A stretch of DNA of 64,000 bases from an uncultured Tateyamaria sp. (lineage in GTDB: Bacteria; Pseudomonadota; Alphaproteobacteria; Rhodobacterales; Rhodobacteraceae): contig NZ_CANNDS010000003.1 in assembly GCF_947503415.1 (NCBI RefSeq), positions 310,001-374,000 of the forward strand. The letters run 5' to 3'. A program made the position numbers and the translations under genes. The stretch's first letter is position 1, and every line of letters begins with the position of its first letter. Under the pieces are notes generated by a model. It was not told where the DNA came from. It ran no database searches and was given only the letters and a program-made list of their open reading frames with translations. Shown here piece by piece: positions 17,070 to 25,440 of the stretch.

Positions 17070-18034
17070 AACGATGTGTGTTCGAGGGCGCGCGTTGGGC
17101 TGTGGTCGTTCCGAAACGCCGCCGGGCTTTGACCTGTTTCCCGTTTGAACACCCGCGCGAACGCCGAATCCGAGGCATAGCCCACGTCGCGGGCGATATC
17201 GGTGATGGGCTTTGTGCGCGCGATCAGATCCTGTTGGGCAATCTGGATGCGCCAGCGGGTCACATATTCCATCGGGGCAAGCCCCATCGTTCTGGAAAAG
17301 TGCATGGCGAACCCGGTGCGCGATTGGCCGGCCGCGCGGGCGAGACCTTCGACCGTCCACGTGATGCCTGGATCGCGGTGGAAGGCTGCCAGAGCGCGGG
17401 AAATATGCGGGTCTGCAAATCCGGCAAGGCCGACGCGGGCTGCCGCATCTGTTTCGATGAACGTGCGCAATGCCTGAACAAAGAGGATTTCGGAGATCTT
17501 CTGCGCGATGAGATCACCGCCGAACCGGTCTTGGCCCACTTCATCCGCGATCAGGCGCAGGGATGTGTCCATCCAGCGCCCTGCATGTTCGCCGTAGTTC
17601 CGGATCAGGATGTAATCGGGCAGCTGGTCAAACAGCATGTGCGACGCCCGCGGCGCGAGCGAAAAATGCCCGCAGATCAGCTGTGTTTCGTGATCATCCG
17701 CATCCCCGCCATAGACCAGAACACCGCGGCCGTTGTAGCCGGACCGTTCCAGAACGGTATCGAGCGGCAGGACGGCGCTGTGCGGGTGTCGTCCGCAGAT
17801 CAGGTCATGTGCCGCCCCGTGCGGAATGATGATCAGATCGCCTTGGGCCACAGTGACCGTCGTGTCGGTCGAGCATATGCGAACGCGGCAGTCCCCGCGG
17901 TGGGCAAAGTGGAACCGGGCGACATTCTCGTATGCAGGCACGGCAATGCCCCATGGCGGCGTGAATGCCGTCCGGAAATAGAGCGTACCGTTGAGGGTCA
18001 GCCGCGTGAGAATATCGCTGAGCGGGTCCAACAT
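17066..18034 (-). CDS. AraC-family transcriptional regulator
   Basis: A 322-residue DNA-binding regulator. The N-terminal half is a cupin-type sensor (RGDCRVRICS ... DLIIIPHGAAHDL), and the C-terminal about 100 residues form two helix-turn-helix motifs of the AraC class with the GYASDSAFARVFKRETGQSPAAFR signature. The effector is unknown. The gene precedes, on the same strand, a membrane protein and the YHS protein, and GTTCAG repeats overlap its stop codon, so these are its likely targets. It is divergent from rpmG by 252 bases. Confidence 0.9.
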   Translation of the reverse strand: MLDPLSDILTRLTLNGTLYFRTAFTPPWGIAVPAYENVARFHFAHRGDCRVRICSTDTTVTVAQGDLIIIPHGAAHDLICGRHPHSAVLPLDTVLERSGYNGRGVLVYGGDADDHETQLICGHFSLAPRASHMLFDQLPDYILIRNYGEHAGRWMDTSLRLIADEVGQDRFGGDLIAQKISEILFVQALRTFIETDAAARVGLAGFADPHISRALAAFHRDPGITWTVEGLARAAGQSRTGFAMHFSRTMGLAPMEYVTRWRIQIAQQDLIARTKPITDIARDVGYASDSAFARVFKRETGQSPAAFRNDHSPTRALEHTSF

Positions 18035-18286
18035 GGCATCAGGTTGGACACGGGCTGTGCCAACTGTCCAGCCGCCTGAACGATCGGCACAGAGAATTGA
18101 ACTTTCTGCAGGGGCTGGCCTGTTTGATTTGGCAGAATTCCGGCCCGCGCTGCAAATGATGAATTTGGGTGCTGAACACGAAGTGGATGGGGTTGACTCG
18201 GGGCAGGGCGCAGGTAAAAGCGCGGTTCATACGAATTTCCCGTCAGCGGGCCTATATGGCTTATCTGGCGATGCAGGAGACAGCAG

Positions 18287-18454
18287 ATGGCCAAGCCAAC
18301 CACGATCAAGATCCGCCTGAACTCGACCGCAGGCACTGGCCACTTCTATGTGACCAAGAAAAACGCACGCACCATGACCGAAAAGATGGTCGTACGGAAG
18401 TACGATCCCGTGGCGCGCAAGCATGTCGAATACAAGGAAGGCAAGATCAAGTAA
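18287..18454 (+). CDS. rpmG: 50S ribosomal protein L33
   Basis: A 55-residue basic protein beginning [18 protein letters not shown] and ending with [14 protein letters not shown], as in bacterial L33. It contacts the E-site region of the 50S subunit. CAGGAGA precedes the ATG by a normal distance. Alphaproteobacterial L33 paralogues of this type lack the zinc-binding Cys pairs, and none are seen here. A Rho-independent terminator follows. Confidence 0.95.
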   Translation: MAKPTTIKIRLNSTAGTGHFYVTKKNARTMTEKMVVRKYDPVARKHVEYKEGKIK

Positions 18455-18477
18455 GATCGCCCACCCTTCGAGATGAC

Positions 18478-18509
18478 AAAGGCCGCGCCCACCGGGACGC
18501 GGCCTTTTT
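18478..18509 (+). terminator. Rho-independent terminator of rpmG
   Basis: Stem AAAGGCCGCG (18478-18487) with CGCGGCCTTT (18498-18507), ten-base loop, followed by TTC. Clean intrinsic terminator shape. Confidence 0.85.
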
Positions 18510-18529
18510 CGTTGTATGGAGATGACCCC

Positions 18530-19321
18530 ATGGCCGTGTTCGCCCTGACGCGCCGATCAGACGGGCTTGAGTACCGGTTTGACCCCGTCCCGGGCGATGA
18601 TGCGCGTTTCCGGCGTGCGGACCGCCCCGATCTGTGCGTGCACAAAGAAAGCGGGTTGGGGTGGGTGATGCGCGACCCCGACACCGGTGCGCTGGTGGGG
18701 CGGACGTGGGAGGTGCCGGTCGCGGCGCAAGGCATTTTGCCGCCCGCAGGCATGTGGGTCACCGCGAAGGGCGACAAAAGCTACATTTACGATCTGGTGT
18801 ATACGATGAATGATGATCCCAACTTGCCGTCGGAGAAAGCTGTGATGCGGATACGTCCCAGCACCAAGGCTGACATGGCCGCTGTGGATGCGCTGTTGGC
18901 GCGGACCTATCCGAAGTTGCTGAAGGCGGATTATCCGCCCTCGGTGCTGGTCACGGCGTTGCCCATCATCAGCCGTGCGCGGCCCGAGTTGCTGGTGTGC
19001 GGGACGTATTACGTGGTGGAGGAGGGTGGCGCGATCCTTGGCGCAGGTGGCTGGACGCGGGACAAGGCCGATCCGGCGCTGGGCCATATCCGCCATGTGG
19101 TGACGGACGACCGGGCGCTGCGGCGTGGTGTGGGTCGGCTGTTGATGACCCATGCGTTTGCCAAGGCTCAAGACGCAGGTGTCACGCGCATGGAGTGCTG
19201 GGCCACGCGCACCGCGGTTCCGTTTTACACGGCTGTCGGGTTCACAGAGGTTGGCCCAATCGACGTGCCGCTGGCAGGCGGCATCACCTTTCCGTCGGTG
19301 CGGATGTTGCGCGATCTGTGA
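18530..19321 (+). CDS. GNAT-family N-acetyltransferase with an N-terminal extra domain
   Basis: A 263-residue protein. Residues about 115-263 form a GNAT fold: RIRPSTKADMAAVDALL, then the acetyl-CoA loop DRALRRGVGRLLM (R-G-V-G-R pattern) and TRTAVPFYTAVGF near the end. The first 100 residues are a separate domain with many Asp, Arg and Gly and no obvious family. The start at 18530 has GGAG eight bases upstream; the longer frame would begin inside the rpmG terminator. Substrate unknown. Confidence 0.85.
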   Translation: MAVFALTRRSDGLEYRFDPVPGDDARFRRADRPDLCVHKESGLGWVMRDPDTGALVGRTWEVPVAAQGILPPAGMWVTAKGDKSYIYDLVYTMNDDPNLPSEKAVMRIRPSTKADMAAVDALLARTYPKLLKADYPPSVLVTALPIISRARPELLVCGTYYVVEEGGAILGAGGWTRDKADPALGHIRHVVTDDRALRRGVGRLLMTHAFAKAQDAGVTRMECWATRTAVPFYTAVGFTEVGPIDVPLAGGITFPSVRMLRDL

Positions 19322-19325
19322 GGAT

Positions 19326-19787
19326 CTATTCCGGCTTGGTGCTGGGCTGGCCGTCCAGCGTTTCGTAACGGCGGATGTCGTTGGTCCGGTCGTAGATCAA
19401 GACGCGGTCCAGCGTGGGGTAGGTGACGCGGTCATGTGCCACGCGCGTGCCGATGACAACATAGCGGGCGTCTGCGTCGCTATCGTTGCGCAGGTTGTGG
19501 CCGACCGGCGTGCCCGCGGCCCATGTCGCGGCGTCCCCTGCGACAAGCGTGGTTTCGGTGCCGTCCTCGGTCAATGTGAGTGTGCCGGAGAGCATGAGGA
19601 TCATCTCGTCCTCGGTCGTGTGCCAATGGTTGTGGGATGAGACAGAACCGGGTGGCAGCGTTTCAACAAACGCTCCGAACTGCGTGAGGCCGCCCGTGTC
19701 ACTGAGCAATTCGGCGGTGTAAGGTCCCAGGGTGCCCTCGGCTCCGCCTTTGTCCATGCGTGCCGTGCCGCGTTTGATGACTGTCAT
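19326..19787 (-). CDS. cupin-domain protein
   Basis: A 153-residue beta-barrel protein. The two cupin motifs are visible as GSVSSHNHWHTTEDEMILMLSG and AGDAATWAAGTPVGHNLRN; the His residues in HNHWH and the Glu should bind a metal. It probably senses or modifies a small molecule. Convergent with the GNAT gene (gap 4 bases); followed by the terminator of the BI-1 gene on the upstream side. Confidence 0.85.
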   Translation of the reverse strand: MTVIKRGTARMDKGGAEGTLGPYTAELLSDTGGLTQFGAFVETLPPGSVSSHNHWHTTEDEMILMLSGTLTLTEDGTETTLVAGDAATWAAGTPVGHNLRNDSDADARYVVIGTRVAHDRVTYPTLDRVLIYDRTNDIRRYETLDGQPSTKPE

Positions 19788-19808
19788 CGAGACCTCCGTT
19801 GAAACGAA

Positions 19809-19836
19809 AAAGGCCGGTCACTGAGGACCGGCCTTT
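19809..19836 (-). terminator. Rho-independent terminator of the BI-1 gene
   Basis: Eleven-base-pair perfect stem (19809-19819 with 19826-19836) and six-base loop; reading the minus strand it is followed by TTCG. It lies 22 bases downstream of the BI-1 stop and upstream of the cupin start. Confidence 0.85.
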
Positions 19837-19857
19837 GGATAGTCGATGCGGTGCAGG

Positions 19858-20637
19858 CTATTCCTGCTGACCCATGAACATGAGCAGGAACTGGAACATG
19901 TTCAGGAACGCGATATAGAGGCTGAGCGCGCCGTCGATTGCGGCCTTGTCCAGCCATTCCTGATCGCCGTGGGACGCATGCGCCACGTAGGTGTTCTTGA
20001 TGTCCTGCGTGTAGAACGCGGTCAGACCGGCAAAGATCAGAACGCCGATGGCGGAGATCGCGAACATCATTGCAGGCGATTGCAGGAAGATGTTGATGAT
20101 CATCGCCACGATCAGGCCGATCACACCCATCATCAGGAAGGTGCCCATGCCGGACAGGTCCTTCTTCGTGGTGTAGCCATAAAGGCTGAGACCCGCGAAG
20201 GCGATCGCTGTGACCAGGAAGGTCTGCGTGATCGAGTAGGGCGTAAAGACCAGGAAGATCGAACTCATCGACACGCCCATGACGGCGGCGAAGATGAAGA
20301 AGCCCAGTTGCACGGTGGCGGCAGAGCCACGACGCATCAGCGCGCCCCAGCCGAACAGCAGGAAGGCCAGCGGTGCGAACATCACAACCCAGCGCAGAGG
20401 CGTGGTGTAGAGCAACGTGCCAAGGCCCGTCAGGTATGTGCCTTCGCGCAGCGCGACGGTGGCCCCTGCCGGATCGGATGTGACGGCAAGACCCGCAATG
20501 GCCCAAGCGGCCAGTGCGGTGATCAGCATGCCCACGGACATTGTGCCGTAGACTTTATTCATATGGGCACGAAGGCCCGCGTCGATCTGGGCGGCGCGTG
20601 TACCGGCCGCGGACCGGATCGTATTCAACTCAGCCAT
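19858..20637 (-). CDS. Bax inhibitor-1 family membrane protein (YccA/YbhL type)
   Basis: A 259-residue inner-membrane protein with seven hydrophobic helices, matching the BI-1/TMBIM family: MNKVYGTMSVGMLITALAAW near the N-terminus and ALSLYIAFLNMFQFLLMFMG at the C-terminus. Bacterial members are proton or calcium leak channels or partners of FtsH protease. The ATG at 20637 gives the conserved N-terminus MAELNTIRSAAGTRAAQIDAG; the in-frame extension upstream is discounted. Its terminator is immediately downstream. Confidence 0.92.
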   Translation of the reverse strand: MAELNTIRSAAGTRAAQIDAGLRAHMNKVYGTMSVGMLITALAAWAIAGLAVTSDPAGATVALREGTYLTGLGTLLYTTPLRWVVMFAPLAFLLFGWGALMRRGSAATVQLGFFIFAAVMGVSMSSIFLVFTPYSITQTFLVTAIAFAGLSLYGYTTKKDLSGMGTFLMMGVIGLIVAMIINIFLQSPAMMFAISAIGVLIFAGLTAFYTQDIKNTYVAHASHGDQEWLDKAAIDGALSLYIAFLNMFQFLLMFMGQQE

Positions 20638-20821
20638 GATTGACCTCCAAATTGATACCAGTTCCGATGGGTGATCCATCGATCGCGGATTTCCGCCCGC
20701 GTTGGATCAAATATTGGGTCAAATCCCCTGTCGTTCAAGGCTTTTTAGAGGGTTTCCCACCCTCAGGGTGCGACATTCCGACCGTTTTTGTCATAAATGC
20801 CGCACACCGGGTGGGGATTGT

Positions 20822-21037
20822 TCAGTCGCGCCAGTTGGCGGGCACATCCCAGATGGGTTTCGCGCTTTCGCGGGCTGCGCGTTCTGTATTCAAGCCGATG
20901 TCGTTGAGGGCTCGGGCATCAAGACGGGCCAGCGCACGCCGCGAGCGCCATACGTCAAACAGGGTGCGCAGCGAGAAAGTGCGCCGTGCTGCGGGTTGGG
21001 GTGCGACGTGGCGGTGTGTGATGTCGGTGAAAGCCAT
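20822..21037 (-). CDS. DUF1127 small protein
   Basis: A 71-residue protein with the DUF1127 pattern: a Ser/Arg-rich front (RRTFSLRTLF) and the motif RRALARLDARALNDIGL. These Arg-rich small proteins are common in alphaproteobacteria; in Agrobacterium and Rhodobacter they bind RNA and affect phosphate and stress responses. The gene is divergent from a LysR gene with 122 bases between starts containing two inverted repeats, so it is probably its target. Confidence 0.85.
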   Translation of the reverse strand: MAFTDITHRHVAPQPAARRTFSLRTLFDVWRSRRALARLDARALNDIGLNTERAARESAKPIWDVPANWRD

Positions 21038-21076
21038 GGGGCGTCCTTTCTATCGTATGATGGTTCTATCGGGTTT

Positions 21077-21093
21077 CATCAAAGTTCTTGATG
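21077..21093. promoter_or_regulatory. inverted repeat CATCAA-N5-TTGATG, candidate LysR site 1
   Basis: Perfect six-base inverted repeat with five-base spacer, 39 bases upstream of the DUF1127 start and 66 upstream of the LysR start. It has the ATCAA/TTGAT half sites of the second site, in opposite order. Confidence 0.5.
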
Positions 21094-21132
21094 TATATGA
21101 CGGATCATGACACATTCTTAAAGCGAATGTTT

Positions 21133-21149
21133 TTGATATGATGCATCAA
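21133..21149. promoter_or_regulatory. inverted repeat TTGAT-N7-ATCAA, candidate LysR site 2
   Basis: Contains the T-N11-A pattern of LysR-type operators and lies directly before the Shine-Dalgarno of the LysR gene, 40 bases from site 1. A repressor bound here would block its own translation start region, as in autoregulation. Confidence 0.5.
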
Positions 21150-21159
21150 GGAGTGTGAT

Positions 21160-22044
21160 GTGAGAAATTTGGACATTACGACACTTCGGTCGTTCGTTGC
21201 CGTCGCAGAGAGCGGTGGCGTCACGCGGGCCGCAGGTTTTCTGCACCTCACACAGTCGGCGGTATCGATGCAGCTGAAGCGGCTCGAAGAGTTGCTGGGC
21301 CTTGATCTGTTCGACCGATCCGGGCGCACCATTGCGTTGACAGCATCGGGAGAGCAGTTGTTGGTCTACGCCCGGCGCATGGTGGCCTTGAATGACGAGG
21401 TGATCACGCGGCTGACCGATCAGGCCTATGAAGGTGAGATCACCCTGGGCGTGCCGCATGATATCGTCTATCCGGCCATTCCGCGTGTGCTGAAGCAATT
21501 TCATGCCGCGTTTCCGCGCGTGAAGGTGCAACTCGACAGTTCATACACCCGGCGTCTGAAAGCGGAATTTGCCAAAGGCGCGTGCGATATCATCCTGACC
21601 ACCGAAACCGGGATCGACAGCGGTGGCGAGCAATTGTGCACCAAGCCTTTGTGCTGGGTCGGCGCGCCTGGCGGGTCGGCGTGGCGGCAACGGCCATTGA
21701 AACTGGCCTTCGGGCGTCAGTGCACATTCCGTCCGCGCGTGATTGAGCAATTGGACACCGCTGGCATTCCTTGGGATGTGGTTGTTGAAACAGAAAGTGA
21801 TCGCACGATCGAGGCGACAGTCAGCGCGGATCTGGCCGTGCACACCATGATCGAGGGCACCGAGCCGCCGCATCTGGACCGCATTGAACATGGCGGGGCG
21901 CTGCCCGAACTGCCCATGCACAGCATCAACCTGTACGGAGCAGGCGGCGCCGTGAACGAGGTGCATGACGCCCTCGTCGGATTCTTGAGGCGGGCCTTTC
22001 ACGCGACGGATACGGTGGCACTTCGCGCTGTTTCGACCCTGTAA
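21160..22044 (+). CDS. LysR-family transcriptional regulator
   Basis: A 294-residue regulator. The N-terminal helix-turn-helix (residues 5-64: LRSFVAVAESGGVTRAAGFLHLTQSAVSMQLKRLE) is typical and the rest is the LysR substrate-binding fold. It starts at GTG 21160 with AAGGAG five to ten bases upstream; ATG in another frame is followed at once by a stop. Divergent from the DUF1127 gene with two inverted repeats between. The ligand is unknown. Confidence 0.92.
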   Translation: MRNLDITTLRSFVAVAESGGVTRAAGFLHLTQSAVSMQLKRLEELLGLDLFDRSGRTIALTASGEQLLVYARRMVALNDEVITRLTDQAYEGEITLGVPHDIVYPAIPRVLKQFHAAFPRVKVQLDSSYTRRLKAEFAKGACDIILTTETGIDSGGEQLCTKPLCWVGAPGGSAWRQRPLKLAFGRQCTFRPRVIEQLDTAGIPWDVVVETESDRTIEATVSADLAVHTMIEGTEPPHLDRIEHGGALPELPMHSINLYGAGGAVNEVHDALVGFLRRAFHATDTVALRAVSTL

Positions 22045-22461
22045 AATCCCTCGAACATCGCCCGTTTGAGCGGATTTCAGCGCATGATACGCGCCGTTCG
22101 CTGCGTCGTATCTGACTACTAAAGTCTTAATTTTCTTCGAAAAAGCGTGCGAGGGTATACAATTAAGGGTGGTGTAAGAGGTGTCATTTTATCGCGTAAC
22201 GTGTTGAAGCGACCGGACAAAGTTGCACCGCGACGACTTTATGTCTTTTCACATAGCGGGCGGTCCGACAGAAGATGCGCCGCAGCGCTTGCGTCCAATG
22301 GGAGAGCGGAGCGCGCGCAATTCACGTTCAGCGGGTGGAATTCGTTGAAAACAACCTACATGCAGCGTATGGTTATAGAACGCGCTCTGGCTGTACGGCA
22401 GAAAAGCCCTCTGACGATCACGCTGCGAGAGTGCATTTGTAATAATTAGGTTGGGATCACC
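22045..22461. other. 417-base region without a convincing gene
   Basis: AT-richer than the flanks at first (22090-22200), then of mixed composition. Several short frames exist on the plus strand, including one of 100 codons from 22147 and a 35-codon one starting MSFHIAGGPTEDAP from about 22242, neither with family resemblance. It may be decayed coding sequence or a long leader of the XRE gene. Confidence 0.5.
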
Positions 22462-22833
22462 ATGGCACATTTGGTAGACGTTCATGTCGGCAAACGTATC
22501 AGACAACGCCGGTGGCTGATTGGGATGACTCAGCAAAAACTGGCTGACATGGTCGGTATCAAATTTCAGCAAATCCAGAAGTACGAAACGGGTGCAAACC
22601 GTGTCAGCGCATCGCGCCTTTGGGACATCGGTGAAGCGATGGGTGTGCCGGTTGCGTTCTTCTTCGAAGGGCTGAAGGAAGACCTGAGCCAGGCGGCGAC
22701 GGAAGGCAATGTGCCTCCGGACATGCTGAGCGACAAGGAAGCGATGGAACTGGTGCGTACCTATTACGCGATCCCCGAAAACCAGCGCCGCCGTCTGTTC
22801 GAACTGGCCCGCGTCCTCAGCGACGTCGCCTGA
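22462..22833 (+). CDS. XRE-family helix-turn-helix regulator
   Basis: A 123-residue protein. Residues about 10-65 form an HTH_3/XRE domain (KRIRQRRWLIGMTQQKLADMVGI; KYETGANRVSASRLWDIGEAMG). The C-terminal 55 residues are helical and acidic, with RTYYAIPENQRRRLFELARVL at the end. A homologous architecture occurs widely in Rhodobacteraceae. Its target is unknown. It precedes the phosphatase gene by 56 bases, which carry a hairpin. Confidence 0.87.
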   Translation: MAHLVDVHVGKRIRQRRWLIGMTQQKLADMVGIKFQQIQKYETGANRVSASRLWDIGEAMGVPVAFFFEGLKEDLSQAATEGNVPPDMLSDKEAMELVRTYYAIPENQRRRLFELARVLSDVA

Positions 22834-22863
22834 TCACGACCTGACAGTCTGTACTTGCGTCAC

Positions 22864-22882
22864 GGGTGCCAGTCTGGCACCC
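22864..22882. promoter_or_regulatory. perfect hairpin before the phosphatase start
   Basis: GGGTGCCA, spacer GTC, TGGCACCC, a perfect eight-base palindrome ending 7 bases before the ATG at 22890. It covers where a Shine-Dalgarno would be, and no other clear one is visible, so it could regulate translation or bind a repressor. Confidence 0.6.
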
Positions 22883-22889
22883 GATTCAT

Positions 22890-23684
22890 ATGAAAAGTCT
22901 CATTCCCGAACTGATCGATGTAGCGCATGCAATGGCGGAGGCGGCCCGCGCGGCGATCCTGCCCCATTTTCGCACGCGCGATCTTGATGACGAGAACAAA
23001 GCCTCTGATGGCTATGATCCGGTTACAATCGCCGACCGCGCCGCCGAGCAGGCGATGCGGGCCGTGTTGGCCAAGCGCCGCCCGGATGACGCGATTCTTG
23101 GCGAAGAGTATGGCGCTCAATCCGGCTCAAGCGGGCTGACATGGGTTCTTGATCCCATCGACGGCACACGCGGCTTTGTGGCGGGCACACCGACATGGGG
23201 CGTCCTGATTGCCGTGGGGGGCGAAGATGGTCCGATCATGGGTATGATTGACCAACCCTATATCGGTGAACGGTTCTGGGGCGCAGATGGCGCTGCATGG
23301 ATGCGAGGCCCTTCAGGCGAACGCGGACTGGTCACGCGCCAACCGCGGGATCTGGACGCGGCCGTGCTGTTCACCACATTTCCCGAGGTCGGCACTGCCT
23401 CGGAACGTAATGCGTTCGGTGCGGTGGCGCAGCGCGTGAAGCTCGTCCGGTACGGGATGGACTGCTATGCCTACGCCCTTGTGGCAGCCGGCCAGGTGGA
23501 TCTGGTGATCGAGGCGGGTTTGAACAGCTATGACATCCAGGCCCCCATTGGGCTGATCGAAGGCGCGGGCGGCATCGTCACTGACTGGTCCGGCGGACCC
23601 GTGCACGAGGGCGGCCGGGTTGTGGCGGCGTCTCATCGGGACGTGCATCGTGCGGCGCTCGATATCTTGGCGGACCATCTGTGA
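22890..23684 (+). CDS. inositol-monophosphatase-type phosphatase, probably histidinol-phosphatase (HisN)
   Basis: A 264-residue Mg-dependent phosphatase of the IMPase/FIG superfamily. Motifs: GEEYG at 71-75, DPIDGTRGF at 88-96 (two Asp, Thr) and NSYDIQAPIGLIEGAGG at about 209-225. IMPase-family HisN, common in Rhizobiales and Rhodobacteraceae as the last step of histidine synthesis, has this length and motif set; 3'(2'),5'-bisphosphate nucleotidase (CysQ) or inositol phosphatase cannot be excluded. The ATG at 22890 is preferred over GTG 22866 that lies inside the hairpin. Its stop overlaps the next GTG start (GTGA). Confidence 0.85.
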   Translation: MKSLIPELIDVAHAMAEAARAAILPHFRTRDLDDENKASDGYDPVTIADRAAEQAMRAVLAKRRPDDAILGEEYGAQSGSSGLTWVLDPIDGTRGFVAGTPTWGVLIAVGGEDGPIMGMIDQPYIGERFWGADGAAWMRGPSGERGLVTRQPRDLDAAVLFTTFPEVGTASERNAFGAVAQRVKLVRYGMDCYAYALVAAGQVDLVIEAGLNSYDIQAPIGLIEGAGGIVTDWSGGPVHEGGRVVAASHRDVHRAALDILADHL

Positions 23685-25021
23685 CCGAGACGCTGATCCG
23701 TGCCGCGTCTTACGTGGTGAGCATGGACGATGATCGGCGCATCCTGCGCGATGTCGATGTGCTGCTGCGCGATGGGCAGATTGCAGACATCGGGCCGGAC
23801 TTGCACACCTCGGGCGAGGTCATAGACGCAAGCGCCTGTGTTGTCACACCGGGCCTCGTCAACACGCATCACCATCTTTACCAGACGCTCACCCGCGCTG
23901 TGCCTGCGGCGCAGAACGCGCTGCTGTTTGGGTGGTTGCAAACGTTGTATCCAATCTGGGCCCGGTTTACGCCGGAGCATATGTTCGTGTCGGCCCAGAT
24001 TGGCCTGGCCGAATTGGCCCTGTCTGGTTGCACGTTGTCGTCGGATCATTTGTACCTGTATCCAAACGGCACGCGTCTTGAAGACACCATCGCTGCGGCG
24101 GCTGAGGTCGGGCTGCGCTTTCATCCGACGCGCGGTGCGATGAGCATTGGCGAAAGTGACGGTGGATTGCCGCCCGACAGTCTGGTCGAGCACGAAGCGG
24201 ACATTCTGACCGACATGGTGCGGGTTGTGGACGCGTTTCACGATCCAAGCCCCGGCGCGATGGTTCGCGTCGGTGTCGCGCCGTGTTCTCCGTTCTCGGT
24301 CAGTCGGGATCTGATGCGCGAGGCGGCTGTGTTGGCCCGCGACAAGGGCGTGATGATGCACACCCATTTGGCGGAGAATGACGAGGATATCGCGTATTCA
24401 CTGGCGCAGTTTGGCTGCAGACCGGGGCAATATGCCGAGGATCTGGGATGGGTCGGTAGCGACGTCTGGCATGCCCATTGTGTAAAGCTGGATGCGTCAG
24501 AGATTGATTTGTTTGCCCGCACTGGCACTGGCGTAGCCCATTGTCCCTGTTCGAATTGTCGCCTCGGGTCTGGCATCGCGCCCGTGCGCGCCATGCGGGA
24601 TGCAGGTGTGCCGGTGGGCCTTGGTGTCGACGGATCGGCCAGCAACGACGCGGGCAATCTGGTGGCCGAGGCCCGGCAGGCGATGTTGTTGCAGCGTGTG
24701 TCCCGAGGGGCCGATGCGATGAGCGCCATGGAAGCGCTGGAGATTGCGACGCGGGGCGGAGCCGACATACTGGGCCGTGCGGACTGCGGGCGTCTGGCTG
24801 TCGGGACCCGCGCCGATGTGGCGATCTGGGATGTCAGTGGGATCGAGGCAGCCGGAAGCTGGGACCCTGCGGCGTTGCTGCTTGCAGGGCCTACGACCGT
24901 GCGGGATCTGTTTGTTGAGGGTCGGCAGGTTGTCCGCGACGGGCATGTGGCGACCTTTGACCTGAGCGCAGCCATTCAGCGGCAGAATGCAATGGCTTTG
25001 GCGTTGAGCGAGGGCGCATGA
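23681..25021 (+). CDS. amidohydrolase, 8-oxoguanine-deaminase-like
   Basis: A 446-residue zinc amidohydrolase of the ATZ/TRZ-guanine deaminase class. Metal ligands and acid: THHHLYQTL (His63-65), MMHTHLAEN (about 228), HAHCVKLD (about 260) and GLGVDGSASND (about 320). Features such as this order and length fit 8-oxoguanine deaminase or hydroxyatrazine-type hydrolases. Starts at GTG 23681, overlapping the previous stop by four bases. It is probably part of purine base degradation along with the convergent guanine deaminase gene. Confidence 0.87.
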   Translation: MTETLIRAASYVVSMDDDRRILRDVDVLLRDGQIADIGPDLHTSGEVIDASACVVTPGLVNTHHHLYQTLTRAVPAAQNALLFGWLQTLYPIWARFTPEHMFVSAQIGLAELALSGCTLSSDHLYLYPNGTRLEDTIAAAAEVGLRFHPTRGAMSIGESDGGLPPDSLVEHEADILTDMVRVVDAFHDPSPGAMVRVGVAPCSPFSVSRDLMREAAVLARDKGVMMHTHLAENDEDIAYSLAQFGCRPGQYAEDLGWVGSDVWHAHCVKLDASEIDLFARTGTGVAHCPCSNCRLGSGIAPVRAMRDAGVPVGLGVDGSASNDAGNLVAEARQAMLLQRVSRGADAMSAMEALEIATRGGADILGRADCGRLAVGTRADVAIWDVSGIEAAGSWDPAALLLAGPTTVRDLFVEGRQVVRDGHVATFDLSAAIQRQNAMALALSEGA

Positions 25022-25440
25022 TGCGGTTCGTAGCTGTCTTCGCAACCGTCCTTTGGGCGGGCGTGGTGTCTGCTGATCCCGCTGTTTTGGCAGCCGTCAA
25101 TGCTGAGCGCGCCGCCCAGAACCGAGCGCCGTTGATCTACGACAGCGCGCTTGAGGCTGCGGCCCGCGCTCATGCGCAGGACATGGCACAAGCCGGGTTC
25201 TTTGATCATACCGGATCAGATGGGTCTGACATCGGGCAGCGATTGACGCGGGCTGGATACCGTTTTTGCTTTGGGGCCGAGAATATCGCGGCAGGCCAGC
25301 GTGACCTGACCGAAGTGATGGCCGGGTGGATGGCGTCGCGTGGGCATAGGCGCAACATCCTGCATCGCAGGGCTGAAGCGGTGGGGTTGGCCCAAGCGCC
25401 GGGCAATCTGTGGGTGATGGTGCTGGCAGCGCCCTGCTAG
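25018..25440 (+). CDS. secreted CAP-domain (SCP/PR1) protein
   Basis: A 140-residue protein with a signal peptide (MMRFVAVFATVLWAGVVSA, cleaved before DPAV) and a CAP domain: AVNAERAAQNRAPLIYDSAL, ARAHAQDMAQAGFFDHTG, and GHRRNILHRRAEAVGLA. CAP proteins are secreted and often act on the envelope. The ATG overlaps the previous gene by four bases (ATGA). Its stop codon overlaps the stop of the convergent guanine deaminase gene at 25437-25440. Confidence 0.87.
   Translation: MMRFVAVFATVLWAGVVSADPAVLAAVNAERAAQNRAPLIYDSALEAAARAHAQDMAQAGFFDHTGSDGSDIGQRLTRAGYRFCFGAENIAAGQRDLTEVMAGWMASRGHRRNILHRRAEAVGLAQAPGNLWVMVLAAPC

Noticed and set aside
22147-22449. 100-codon frame before the XRE gene
   Set aside because: Not convincing as a gene: no Shine-Dalgarno, no recognised domain and uneven composition; kept only as an unexplained region.
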